Source of the DNA: Symbiodinium natans | Lineage: Eukaryota; Sar; Dinophyceae; Suessiales; Symbiodiniaceae | Assembly (NCBI GenBank): GCA_905221605.1 | Contig: CAJNDS010000558.1 | Location: forward strand, 710,001-774,000 | Direction: 5' to 3' | DNA: 64,000 nt | Part shown: positions 10,846 to 23,194 of the stretch, piece by piece | Numbering within the stretch: position 1 is the first letter of the stretch | Layout of the letters: every line of letters starts with the position of its first letter | Translations under genes and position numbers: made by a program | The notes under the pieces: generated by a model | The model's input: the letters and a program-made list of their open reading frames with translations, nothing else | Told to the model about the DNA's origin: nothing | Databases searched by the model: none

Positions 10846-13800
10846 TTTCGAAGCCTCACACCTGTACTGACAATGGTCGCGCCGATGTACGATGCATCAC
10901 AGGTTGATTCCCGCACCACCAGACGCAGCGCAGAGTGCCCTGCATGCGATCTTGCCTTCAGCAAGCTTAGCAAAGTACCAACCCACACGCGCACAAGCCC
11001 TTTCTGCTGGTCAGGGAGAGACAGCCTGCTCCTACTTCTGAGGGAGGCCTGGGGAAAGAAAACACCCGGAACAACACGCACCTACTTCTAAGGGCGGCGC
11101 CAGCTGCAGAAAGAAGCTGCAGCCTTCTTCGCGCCGCCCTCAGAAGCGGAGTAGGCTGCAGGGACTTCCACGCCGGAGCCAGACAAAGCAAAGCAGGCCA
11201 GGTGCATCGTCTGTGCGCGCAAGTGCGTCCTTTCAACGTCACTGACTGAGCAGGTGCCTTGAACGATTAAGTGCTTCTACGGGTGGAGGACCATTTTCAA
11301 ACATAGTGCAAGCTTTGGGAACTCAAGAGCTCGTTCAGGTGCTCGTCTTGAACTTCTAGCACATGAAGAGGACATGCCTCGTAGGGGCCCTGCCTTTCCG
11401 GCACCAAGCTGAGCAACGCAGGTCGCTAGATCACGAAGCCCCGCCCAGCTAAATGGTACAGCTTGCCCACGGCGTGGGTGACTTAACCACAGGAATTGCA
11501 TGCACTTGCATCCGCTTCAACAGCTTGCAAACAAAAACTGCTAGCATTCACAGTTGCCCCACAGGCACCCTAAACCCCAAACCCCTATAAGCCCTAAACC
11601 CTGTGCCTTCGATTCTGTGCTGGTACACGCACAGCGCCATCCGGGCCTTTTCGGCCTTCACCGATTCTTGTATGCATCTTCGACTTCTTTCTGCAGTCTG
11701 CGGATCAAATTGTCGAACACACTGGCAGCTGGTGTGCCAAGCTCGCTGCATACAGAACTCCTATGTGACTACTGATTCTGTTCGGGCACAATCTTCATGA
11801 TGGCTTTTGCCAGGCAGGTGCCTGTGGCACCTCCAAACCCTGATCGCCAGCTGATAGACACGCAGCGAGCTCGCGAATGTAGAATCATGTTGTGAGATTG
11901 CTTTCAGACTCCAGCAGCCCCATTTGCCTTTCCGTGCTACGGCCTGCCTGGCCTACTTCTTCAAGTACGCTTGCCTCAGACAGGCTTCTTAATTTGTGTC
12001 ACCTCGCACATCATTATGTGCACATGCTCTGGGCTGGACTCCTCTAGCCGCGTTGAAAACAAACATGAACAAGCTGCGCCGTTCCCTTGAGACAGCAGGG
12101 GCCTACGGCCTGAAAGTACTTTCCACCGCACGTCGAGATGTGGCTTGAGTGACGGGCTTCCTTTCCGCGGCTCATCTGTCGCGTTTCGGATCTTCCTTGG
12201 GCGCGAGGATAGCCAGCGGTGACTGTACTTAAGTACGGGCAACTTCCCCGATGTGACTGGCTTAAAGGTAGGAGGACGGGTACTGCCGCGCCCGCAATCT
12301 GCGCGTTACACAGCAAGGAGCTGAAAGAGTCCAGATCCCGTGCCAAAGTGGGCCCATCCCGGGCCGCGAGTGCAAAACCCTTCACGATGACCCGGAGAGG
12401 TCACACGGAACTGTCTGCTTCAAAGGCTAACGCCTCTAAAGGGCTGCAGGAAACCTCCCACTCACTTCAAGGGCCAACAAGGCCGTTGACGTGGGTCGTG
12501 AAAATCGCATGAGTCCCGCCCCCCCGCCACATCCTGGCCAACACGCGCGCACCGGCCAAGCCGACTCGAGAAGAGCAAGCGATGCTTCTTGGGAGGCTTC
12601 TTAAGGCATAAACATGAGTTAAAAGGCACAATGCCGCCTTGGCACGCGGCCTTATACGCAGGCACTCCATGTGACAAAAGGCACAACACCGAACGACAAA
12701 CCCCATGCGCACGCAGGTTCAAGGCAAGCAGTCAAGAATGCGAAGTTTTGTGCGTGCCTGCGTGTATGTGTGGGCTGGGCAACGGAAGTCCCGCCAATGT
12801 ATGTGGGTGGGGACTGCTTACTACTCGTAGGCGTCGGGAGTTTTGCCGGGGCACGGATTTGATTCGTGGCGATCAGAGGGACCGAGACCATCGTCCATGA
12901 ATTTGCGTCAGCAACATGCACCTTTCATCGGCCACCGACCGACAGCGCACGCCACCCGTCAACTCTGGCCTCTCATATCCAACCTCTCAACACGGCCTCC
13001 CAGGGCTCCGAGGACCCAACTGCCGACAGCCCCAGACCACATGGCCCGTCCTCGTCCTTCTGTGCATCCAACCTATTGCGAAACAAATTGGCAAATGAGC
13101 CAGATAGGAAGAGCATGCGCTTTTGGCGCGCGGCTACAAGCCCATCTAAATTAAGGCTGGTCCTTTCATCCGAAGGCTGTTTTCCCAAGGGACACGCGGG
13201 CTTGTTGCACCTTTGTTGGGTGGCACGCCTAAACCCTAAACCCTAAACCGTGAACCCTGACCCGTTGGCAACTTGTGAGCCTTCGAGATATTAGCCAACC
13301 TACATTGCTTTCAAATTCCAGCGGCCCCGTTTGCCCTTCATTGATACGGCCTGCCTGCTTAATTTGTGTCACCTCTCTTATCAAAATGCGCTTATGCCGG
13401 CTGCCTCAGCCAGGCTTCTTAATTTGTGTCACCTCGCACATCACTATGTGCACATGCTCTGGGCTGGACTCCTCTAGCCGCGTTGAAAACAAACATGAAC
13501 AAGCTACGCCATTCCCTTGAGACAGCAGCCTTCATGTCGTTTAGCTGCTGGGCCTACGGCCTGAAAATGCTTTCCGCGGGCACGCCGAGATGTGGCTTGA
13601 GTGACGGGCTTCGGATCTTCCTTGGGCGCCAGGGGGGGGGAAGAGGGAAGGGCGGGGGGGAAGGGATAGCCAGCGGTGTCGGGGCCCCTTAAGTTCAGTA
13701 CTGCCAAATTCCCCGATGTGACTGGCTCAAAGTCCAGTTCCGGTGCCAAAGTGGGCCCATCCCGGGCCGCGAGTGCAAAACCCTTCACGATGACCCGGAG

Positions 13801-14374
13801 AGGTCACACGGAACTGTCTGCTTCAAAGGCTAACGCCTCTAAAGGGCTGCAGGAAACCTCCCACTCACTTCAAGGGCCAACAAGGCCGTTGACGTGGGTC
13901 GTGAAAATCGCATGAGTCCCGCCCCCCCGCCACATCCTGGCCAACACGCGCGCACCGGCCAAGCCGACTCGAGAAGAGCAAGCGATGCTTCTTGGGAGGC
14001 TTCTTAAGGCATAAACATGAGTTAAAAGGCACAATGCCGCCTTGGCACGCGGCCTTATACGCAGGCACTCCATGTGACAAAAGGCACAACACCGAACGAC
14101 AAACCCCATGCGCACGCAGGTTCAAGGCAAGCAGTCAAGAATGCGAAGTTTTGTGCGTGCCTGCGTGTATGTGTGGGCTGGGCAACGGAAGTCCCGCCAA
14201 TGTATGTGGGTGGGGACTGCTTACTACTCGTAGGCGTCGGGAGTTTTGCCGGGGCACGGATTTGATTCGTGGCGATCAGAGGGACCGAGACCATCGTCCA
14301 TGAATTTGCGTCAGCAACATGCACCTTTCATCGGCCACCGACCGACAGCGCACGCCACCCGTCAACTCTGGCCT
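10846..14374. repeat. Higher-order repeat, unit 1 (modules I-M-N-M)
   Basis: A 3,529-bp unit made of module I (10846-12339), M (12340-12970), N (12971-13742) and M again (13743-14373). The two M copies are 1,403 bp apart and appear identical. The second half of I and the second half of N are diverged relatives: both carry the CTTAATTTGTGTCACCTCGC and GATGTGACTGGCT landmarks. Module I also contains the ACCATTTTCAAACATAGTGC and GGCACCAAG landmarks of the tandem array at 21.4-31.2 kb. The whole unit therefore belongs to the same repeat superfamily. Open frames inside are short and overlap on both strands, and I do not call genes. Confidence 0.9.
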
Positions 14375-17300
14375 TTTCGAAGCCTCACACCTGTACTGAC
14401 AATGGTCGCGCCGATGTACGATGCATCACAGGTTGATTCCCGCACCACCAGACGCAGCGCAGAGTGCCCTGCATGCGATCTTGCCTTCAGCAAGCTTAGC
14501 AAAGTACCAACCCACACGCGCACAAGCCCTTTCTGCTGGTCAGGGAGAGACAGCCTGCTCCTACTTCTGAGGGAGGCCTGGGGAAAGAAAACACCCGGAA
14601 CAACACGCACCTACTTCTAAGGGCGGCGCCAGCTGCAGAAAGAAGCTGCAGCCTTCTTCGCGCCGCCCTCAGAAGCGGAGTAGGCTGCAGGGACTTCCAC
14701 GCCGGAGCCAAACAAAGCAAAGCAGGCCAGGTGCATCGTCTGTGCGCGCAAGTGCGTCCTTTCAACGTCACTGACTGAGCAGGTGCCTTGAACGATTAAG
14801 TGCTTCTACGGGTGGAGGACCATTTTCAAACATAGTGCAAGCTTTGGGAACTCAAGAGCTCGTTCAGGTGCTCGTCTTGAACTTCTAGCACATGAAGAGG
14901 ACATGCCTCGTAGGGGCCCTGCCTTTCCGGCACCAAGCTGAGCAACGCAGGTCGCTAGATCACGAAGCCCCGCCCAGCTAAATGGTACAGCTTGCCCACG
15001 GCGTGGGTGACTTAACCACAGGAATTGCATGCACTTGCATCCGCTTCAACAGCTTGCAAACAAAAACTGCTAGCATTCACAGTTGCCCCACAGGCACCCT
15101 AAACCCCAAACCCCTATAAGCCCTAAACCCTGTGCCTTCGATTCTGTGCTGGTACACGCACAGCGCCATCCGGGCCTTTTCGGCCTTCACCGATTCTTGT
15201 ATGCATCTTCGACTTCTTTCTGCAGTCTGCGGATCAAATTGTCGAACACACTGGCAGCTGGTGTGCCAAGCTCGCTGCATACAGAACTCCTATGTGACTA
15301 CTGATTCTGTTCGGGCACAATCTTCATGATGGCTTTTGCCAGGCAGGTGCCTGTGGCACCTCCAAACCCTGATCGCCAGCTGATAGACACGCAGCGAGCT
15401 CGCGAATGTAGAATCATGTTGTGAGATTGCTTTCAGACTCCAGCAGCCCCATTTGCCTTTCCGTGCTACGGCCTGCCTGGCCTACTTCTTCAAGTACGCT
15501 TGCCTCAGACAGGCTTCTTAATTTGTGTCACCTCGCACATCATTATGTGCACATGCTCTGGGCTGGACTCCTCTAGCCGCGTTGAAAACAAACATGAACA
15601 AGCTGCGCCGTTCCCTTGAGACAGCAGGGGCCTACGGCCTGAAAGTACTTTCCACCGCACGTCGAGATGTGGCTTGAGTGACGGGCTTCCTTTCCGCGGC
15701 TCATCTGTCGCGTTTCGGATCTTCCTTGGGCGCGAGGATAGCCAGCGGTGACTGTACTTAAGTACGGGCAACTTCCCCGATGTGACTGGCTTAAAGGTAG
15801 GAGGACGGGTACTGCCGCGCCCGCAATCTGCGCGTTACACAGCAAGGAGCTGAAAGAGTCCAGATCCCGTGCCAAAGTGGGCCCATCCCGGGCCGCGAGT
15901 GCAAAACCCTTCACGATGACCCGGAGAGGTCACACGGAACTGTCTGCTTCAAAGGCTAACGCCTCTAAAGGGCTGCAGGAAACCTCCCACTCACTTCAAG
16001 GGCCAACAAGGCCGTTGACGTGGGTCGTGAAAATCGCATGAGTCCCGCCCCCCCGCCACATCCTGGCCAACACGCGCGCACCGGCCAAGCCGACTCGAGA
16101 AGAGCAAGCGATGCTTCTTGGGAGGCTTCTTAAGGCATAAACATGAGTTAAAAGGCACAATGCCGCCTTGGCACGCGGCCTTATACGCAGGCACTCCATG
16201 TGACAAAAGGCACAACACCGAACGACAAACCCCATGCGCACGCAGGTTCAAGGCAAGCAGTCAAGAATGCGAAGTTTTGTGCGTGCCTGCGTGTATGTGT
16301 GGGCTGGGCAACGGAAGTCCCGCCAATGTATGTGGGTGGGGACTGCTTACTACTCGTAGGCGTCGGGAGTTTTGCCGGGGCACGGATTTGATTCGTGGCG
16401 ATCAGAGGGACCGAGACCATCGTCCATGAATTTGCGTCAGCAACATGCACCTTTCATCGGCCACCGACCGACAGCGCACGCCACCCGTCAACTCTGGCCT
16501 CTCATATCCAACCTCTCAACACGGCCTCCCAGGGCTCCGAGGACCCAACTGCCGACAGCCCCAGACCACATGGCCCGTCCTCGTCCTTCTGTGCATCCAA
16601 CCTATTGCGAAACAAATTGGCAAATGAGCCAGATAGGAAGAGCATGCGCTTTTGGCGCGCGGCTACAAGCCCATCTAAATTAAGGCTGGTCCTTTCATCC
16701 GAAGGCTGTTTTCCCAAGGGACACGCGGGCTTGTTGCACCTTTGTTGGGTGGCACGCCTAAACCCTAAACCCTAAACCGTGAACCCTGACCCGTTGGCAA
16801 CTTGTGAGCCTTCGAGATATTAGCCAACCTACATTGCTTTCAAATTCCAGCGGCCCCGTTTGCCCTTCATTGATACGGCCTGCCTGCTTAATTTGTGTCA
16901 CCTCTCTTATCAAAATGCGCTTATGCCGGCTGCCTCGGCCAGGCTTCTTAATTTGTGTCACCTCGCACATCACTATGTGCACATGCTCTGGGCTGGACTC
17001 CTCTAGCCGCGTTGAAAACAAACATGAACAAGCTACGCCATTCCCTTGAGACAGCAGCCTTCATGTCGTTTAGCTGCTGGGCCTACGGCCTGAAAATGCT
17101 TTCCGCGGGCACGCCGAGATGTGGCTTGAGTGACGGGCTTCGGATCTTCCTTGGGCGCCAGGGGGGGGGAAGAGGGAAGGGCGGGGGGGAAGGGATAGCC
17201 AGCGGTGTCGGGGCCCCTTAAGTTCAGTACTGCCAAATTCCCCGATGTGACTGGCTCAAAGTCCAGTTCCGGTGCCAAAGTGGGCCCATCCCGGGCCGCG

Positions 17301-17903
17301 AGTGCAAAACCCTTCACGATGACCCGGAGAGGTCACACGGAACTGTCTGCTTCAAAGGCTAACGCCTCTAAAGGGCTGCAGGAAACCTCCCACTCACTTC
17401 AAGGGCCAACAAGGCCGTTGACGTGGGTCGTGAAAATCGCATGAGTCCCGCCCCCCCGCCACATCCTGGCCAACACGCGCGCACCGGCCAAGCCGACTCG
17501 AGAAGAGCAAGCGATGCTTCTTGGGAGGCTTCTTAAGGCATAAACATGAGTTAAAAGGCACAATGCCGCCTTGGCACGCGGCCTTATACGCAGGCACTCC
17601 ATGTGACAAAAGGCACAACACCGAACGACAAACCCCATGCGCACGCAGGTTCAAGGCAAGCAGTCAAGAATGCGAAGTTTTGTGCGTGCCTGCGTGTATG
17701 TGTGGGCTGGGCAACGGAAGTCCCGCCAATGTATGTGGGTGGGGACTGCTTACTACTCGTAGGCGTCGGGAGTTTTGCCGGGGCACGGATTTGATTCGTG
17801 GCGATCAGAGGGACCGAGACCATCGTCCATGAATTTGCGTCAGCAACATGCACCTTTCATCGGCCACCGACCGACAGCGCACGCCACCCGTCAACTCTGG
17901 CCT
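14375..17903. repeat. Higher-order repeat, unit 2 (modules I-M-N-M)
   Basis: A direct tandem copy of 10846-14374 at an exact offset of 3,529 bp. Comparing by eye, I noticed only two single-base differences: 11182 G against 14711 A, and 13408 A against 16937 G. Modules are I 14375-15868, M 15869-16499, N 16500-17271 and M 17272-17902. The duplication is either very recent, homogenised, or in part an assembly effect. Confidence 0.9.
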
Positions 17904-19306
17904 CTCATATCCAACCTCTCAACACGGCCTCCCAGGGCTCCGAGGACCCAACTGCCGACAGCCCCAGACCACATGGCCCGTCCTCGTCCTTCTGTGCATC
18001 CAACCTATTGCGAAACAAATTGGCAAATGAGCCAGATAGGAAGAGCATGCGCTTTTGGCGCGCGGCTACAAGCCCATCTAAATTAAGGCTGGTCCTTTCA
18101 TCCGAAGGCTGTTTTCCCAAGGGACACGCGGGCTTGTTGCACCTTTGTTGGGTGGCACGCCTAAACCCTAAACCCTAAACCGTGAACCCTGACCCGTTGG
18201 CAACTTGTGAGCCTTCGAGATATTAGCCAACCTACATTGCTTTCAAATTCCAGCGGCCCCGTTTGCCCTTCATTGATACGGCCTGCCTGCTTAATTTGTG
18301 TCACCTCTCTTATCAAAATGCGCTTATGCCGGCTGCCTCAGCCAGGCTTCTTAATTTGTGTCACCTCGCACATCACTATGTGCACATGCTCTGGGCTGGA
18401 CTCCTCTAGCCGCGTTGAAAACAAACATGAACAAGCTACGCCATTCCCTTGAGACAGCAGCCTTCATGTCGTTTAGCTGCTGGGCCTACGGCCTGAAAAT
18501 GCTTTCCGCGGGCACGCCGAGATGTGGCTTGAGTGACGGGCTTCGGATCTTCCTTGGGCGCCAGGGGGGGGGAAGAGGGAAGGGCGGGGGGGAAGGGATA
18601 GCCAGCGGTGTCGGGGCCCCTTAAGTTCAGTACTGCCAAATTCCCCGATGTGACTGGCTCAAAGTCCAGTTCCGGTGCCAAAGTGGGCCCATCCCGGGCC
18701 GCGAGTGCAAAACCCTTCACGATGACCCGGAGAGGTCACACGGAACTGTCTGCTTCAAAGGCTAACGCCTCTAAAGGGCTGCAGGAAACCTCCCACTCAC
18801 TTCAAGGGCCAACAAGGCCGTTGACGTGGGTCGTGAAAATCGCATGAGTCCCGCCCCCCCGCCACATCCTGGCCAACACGCGCGCACCGGCCAAGCCGAC
18901 TCGAGAAGAGCAAGCGATGCTTCTTGGGAGGCTTCTTAAGGCATAAACATGAGTTAAAAGGCACAATGCCGCCTTGGCACGCGGCCTTATACGCAGGCAC
19001 TCCATGTGACAAAAGGCACAACACCGAACGACAAACCCCATGCGCACGCAGGTTCAAGGCAAGCAGTCAAGAATGCGAAGTTTTGTGCGTGCCTGCGTGT
19101 ATGTGTGGGCTGGGCAACGGAAGTCCCGCCAATGTATGTGGGTGGGGACTGCTTACTACTCGTAGGCGTCGGGAGTTTTGCCGGGGCACGGATTTGATTC
19201 GTGGCGATCAGAGGGACCGAGACCATCGTCCATGAATTTGCGTCAGCAACATGCACCTTTCATCGGCCACCGACCGACAGCGCACGCCACCCGTCAACTC
19301 TGGCCT
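17904..19306. repeat. Higher-order repeat, extra N-M sub-unit
   Basis: A 1,403-bp copy of modules N and M (M at 18675-19305) that follows unit 2 directly without an I module. At the variant position equivalent to 13408 it carries A, like unit 1, so it is not a simple copy of the N next to it. Confidence 0.9.
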
Positions 19307-19560
19307 CTCATATCCAACCTGCACCCCCGACAGCCCCAGACCACATGGCCCGTCCCTCGTCTGCATCCGACATTTTGCGAAACAAATTGGCAAATGAGTC
19401 GGATAGCAAGAGCACGCGCTTTTGGCGCGCGACTACAAGCCCATCTAAATTAAGACTCGTCCTTTCATTTGAAGGCTTTTCCCAAGGGGCACGCGGGCTT
19501 GTTGCACCTTTTGTAGGGCGGCACGCCCTAGCACATGACCCCAGCATCTCGTAAGGATGG
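19307..19560. repeat. Truncated, diverged N module
   Basis: It begins like N (CTCATATCCAACCT) but lacks an internal piece and carries many substitutions and small indels. Similarity ends by about 19540. This is the degenerate edge of the higher-order array. Confidence 0.75.
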
Positions 19561-21404
19561 GCCCATCTGTGGAACTTGCAAAGGTATCACTATCAACAGG
19601 ACCATCTACTAACCTACAGTCCCTTCATCACATGGCATTCGGATGTAGACTTCTCCTCTCGGCAACCTTCCCATGGTGGCCCCAGGATAGCGGCAACATG
19701 CCTTGCGCAACTCAGGCCAGCACCAGCACCAACCAGTAACGGAGCCAGAACCACTCCCAGCAGCAGAACACTCCTCGAGCAGCTGCAACCAGCGAAAAGG
19801 GCGGAAAGACTGGGAAGTCAGCAGTAGCTTTGATGTCTAGCTGCCCGATGAGAGCGAGCGACAGAGGTCTTGAGAACAGTCATGAAGATCCTGCTCTGAG
19901 GCTTTCTCCCCCCGTGCTTAGCAAGGGGCGGAGCAGAAAATGTAAACTACAAATTGCACTCCTCCAAAGATATGAAGGCGTCAATTGTAGGATCCCACGT
20001 TTGGGTCCACGTTTTGCTGCTACTTCGTACAGGGCATGACATGTACACCCCCTGCTAATCTGCGCGGGACACGGAAACTGGCAATTGTAGGAAGACATTT
20101 CCTACAATTATGTACTCCCCGCCACTCGGGGGGTCCCTGCGGAGGAGAATGCAATTCCATCCGGATATATCAGCATTGCACTGGCTGCACTAATCCATGT
20201 GTTTCGCACAGCTACCCATCGCCTCTGGCAGCCTCACACGCCGTGCTCCCGAATGCACAATGGCGAGCATGCTGCGAAAGGCACAAGTTGATCTCAGCTT
20301 CGCCGGGCTCTTCAAGAACTGAGCATGAATGAGTGTTCGGAGGGGCGAAACGGCCAACAGCGCCATGTTGCGCCACAATCTTCGTCAGAATAAGCAAGAA
20401 AGCTATCGGAACAAAAGCGGATTTAGGCGCTACATTAGACCTTTTTTTGCAAAAGCACCCACAGAAATGCCGATTGTTCGAAGTAAATCCACAGTGGGGA
20501 GCATACCTCTCGGTAGGGGGCTTCAACTACAGCAGTGGACTGTTGGTTTCCCCGAATCGCCGCCTGCGCAGAGGCCCTCTTCAACTACGCTAGGGTAGTT
20601 ACATGCCTTGAAAGCCAATGGACTATAATTCTGGGCTACAGTTTCCTATTTTGGCGGTATGGTAGCCTCTTCTTTTGGGCAACTAGGCGTTTCAGGTGGT
20701 CCCTTAAAATTGAAACTGGAGATGTACGTTGGCACATCAGGACCCGAGACTTTGCCTCCCTCCATTTACAAGAGAGGGGGATCCAGTACCCATGTAAAAT
20801 GTTCATCTGCGGTGGCCACACAACATGCACGCCCCACAAGTTCTTCTATTGAGGCACTTGCAAGTTTCCGCGTGTTTTCTTGAGGTGGCCCCACCGTTGG
20901 CACGCTGGAGCTGTCTAGGCAACAGATGGAGCCATGCAACTCGCTTTAATCTGGGCATGCCGGCCTGTCCTGCAGGGCCGCACCATTTTGCAGGGTTTTT
21001 AGCGCGATAAAAGCCTTGGAAGAGGGGGTTCTGCACCTTTCCACGAAGTTCCTGAGTCACGCGAGGCTGCCACACTAAGCACGAAGGAAGCAGCTCCGCC
21101 CTTGTTCCGGGAAGAAACGGTTGCATTTCCACTAACAACGCACATGGTGCCGTCCGGAGAACTTTACACCTGGCGAAAAAAAAACGCTTTGTCCCCTGGT
21201 TCAAGAGGCCTTGGAGTAGCTTCCAAAACCGGCCGGCTTTTTTTCCAAGCCATCCCATCGCTTTACAGGCATCAGTCGTGCACGCTTGACGTCTGAAGGT
21301 GCGCTTCGGGAAACTCACGGGTTTAGCCTTTATTATAGCCCACCACAAGGTTTCACTAACTTTTCAGGTTTACGCGATTTTGGGCATTCGTGTCCACCCT
21401 TTTG
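19561..21404. other. Anonymous region between the two arrays
   Basis: No repeat partner in the window was recognised. A short perfect hairpin (AATTGTAGGAA / TTCCTACAATT) sits at 20083-20109. Two adjoining minus-strand open frames (20636-20839 and 20803-21348, the second 181 codons) have no recognisable motifs, so I do not call them as genes. Confidence 0.5.
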
Positions 21405-23128
21405 AATGGCTGGGGGTTTTGGCGCTTGCTCATTTGGAGAGACAGCCAAGATCAGGTGGCTTGACCTCGACGGTCATACGGAACTGTCGGGTAAGGATGG
21501 GCCAGTCTGTGGTGCCTGCAAGGCAAATGCTACTAAAGGGACCACTCCACACTTGATTCACAAGCTTGCAGCTGGAGACCTCACGCAGTTCACGAGCGCA
21601 CGAAACATTCACGTGCAGATACGTGCAGGGTCGTGAAGAGCTGCGGGACAGAGCAATCCTGTGCATGAATGGCCGGCTCACGAAGCTGACTCGGCAAGGC
21701 CAAGCAACATTGTCTTGTGAGGATGGGCCAGTCAGCCGCGCTTGCAAGGCGAACACGCTCAAGGGACAGCTTCGTTACGTTACGGGCTGGACTCGTCACA
21801 TGGCATTGGATTGCATTTCTCCCCGGCATCTTCCCTCTTCCAGCAGTGTCAACTCCGCACGCGGCAGTGGTAACAGCAACAGCTGCAGCACCAGCAGCAG
21901 CAGTGTTGCTGCAGCCATGAAACTTCGCCGAAACGCAGGGGAGCGATGTCAGCTTAGTTGCAGGAGCCGGACAAAGCAAAGCAGACCAAGTGCATCAGCT
22001 AAGTATGTGCGAGCAAGTGCATCCTTTCGACGCCACTGACTGAGCAGGTGCCTTGCAAGCAGAACCGACGATTAAGTTCTGCTACGGGTGGAGGACCATT
22101 TTCAAACGTAGTGCAAGCTTTGGGAACTCAAAAGCTCGCTCAGGTGCTCGTCTTGAATGTCTAGAACACGAAAAGAACATGCGTCGCAGGGACCCTGCCT
22201 GTCCGGCACCAAGTTTAGCAACGCAGGTCACTAGATCACGAAGCCCTGCACTGCTACATGGTCTAGCTTGCAGTCATGGCGCGGGTGATTTAAATTAAGG
22301 GCCGCAGGTGTGGCATACTTTGGGGCTTGCATCCGCCTTAACAGGTTGCAGCCTGGAAACCACGAGCACTGTGAACTGCACAAAGCCATTGACGCGCAGG
22401 GCCTCGAAAGCCTAGAGCCGCGTTGAAAATCGGATTTCTCCAAAGCCCCTATGGCATTGAGATGTCGGAAGCTTAAGGCTATCGACCTCACGCTTTAGAG
22501 GTTTAGGCGTTGCTTGTCGGAAGCTCAAGGCTATCGACCTCACGCTTTAGAGGTTTAGGCGTTGCTTTTCAGGCTGTTAGGGTGTAGGGCGGTGCATAGA
22601 GGCTTTTAAGGTTTGCACGCTTAGGGCCCAAAGACGATGCGCGAAGCTGGTGCAGTACTTTGATCGTGTGGAAGTTGGTTCAGAAGTGTGATCCGAGCAT
22701 CGACCGGCCAAGACTCGAGAAGGACATATAAAACTGTCTGGTAAGGAAGGGCCAGTCTGTGGTGCTTGCAAGGCAACTGCCGCTAAAGGGAACACTCCAC
22801 ACTTGATTCACAAGCTGGCAGCTGGAGACCTCACACGCAGTTCGCGGGCGAACGAGACCATTGACGTGCAGATTCGTGAAGAGCTGCGGGACAGAGCAAT
22901 CCTGTGCATGAATGGCCGGCTCACGAAGCTGACTCGGCAAGGCCAAGCAAAATTGTCTTGTAAGGCTGGGCCAGTCAGTCGCGCTTGCAAGGCGAACACG
23001 TTCAAAGGGACAGCTTCGTTACGTAACGGGCTGGACTCATCACATGGCATTGGGTTGCATTTCTCCCCGGCATCTTCCCTCTTCCAGCAGTGTCAACTCC
23101 GCACGCGGCAGTGGTAGCAGCAGCAGCA

Positions 23129-23194
<66 letters not shown>

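Noticed and set aside
10846-19306. Dozens of repeated 60-126 codon frames
   Set aside because: They recur only because the repeat units are identical. Frames overlap on both strands, lack motifs and change at module joints.
20640-20665. TCCTATTTTGGCGG, partial similarity to the spliced leader
   Set aside because: Only the central TATTTTGGC matches, and no credible gene follows.
20803-21348. 181-codon minus-strand frame
   Set aside because: Fairly long, but with no recognisable motif, repeat or splice context. It is Cys/Arg-rich in a way typical of chance frames here.
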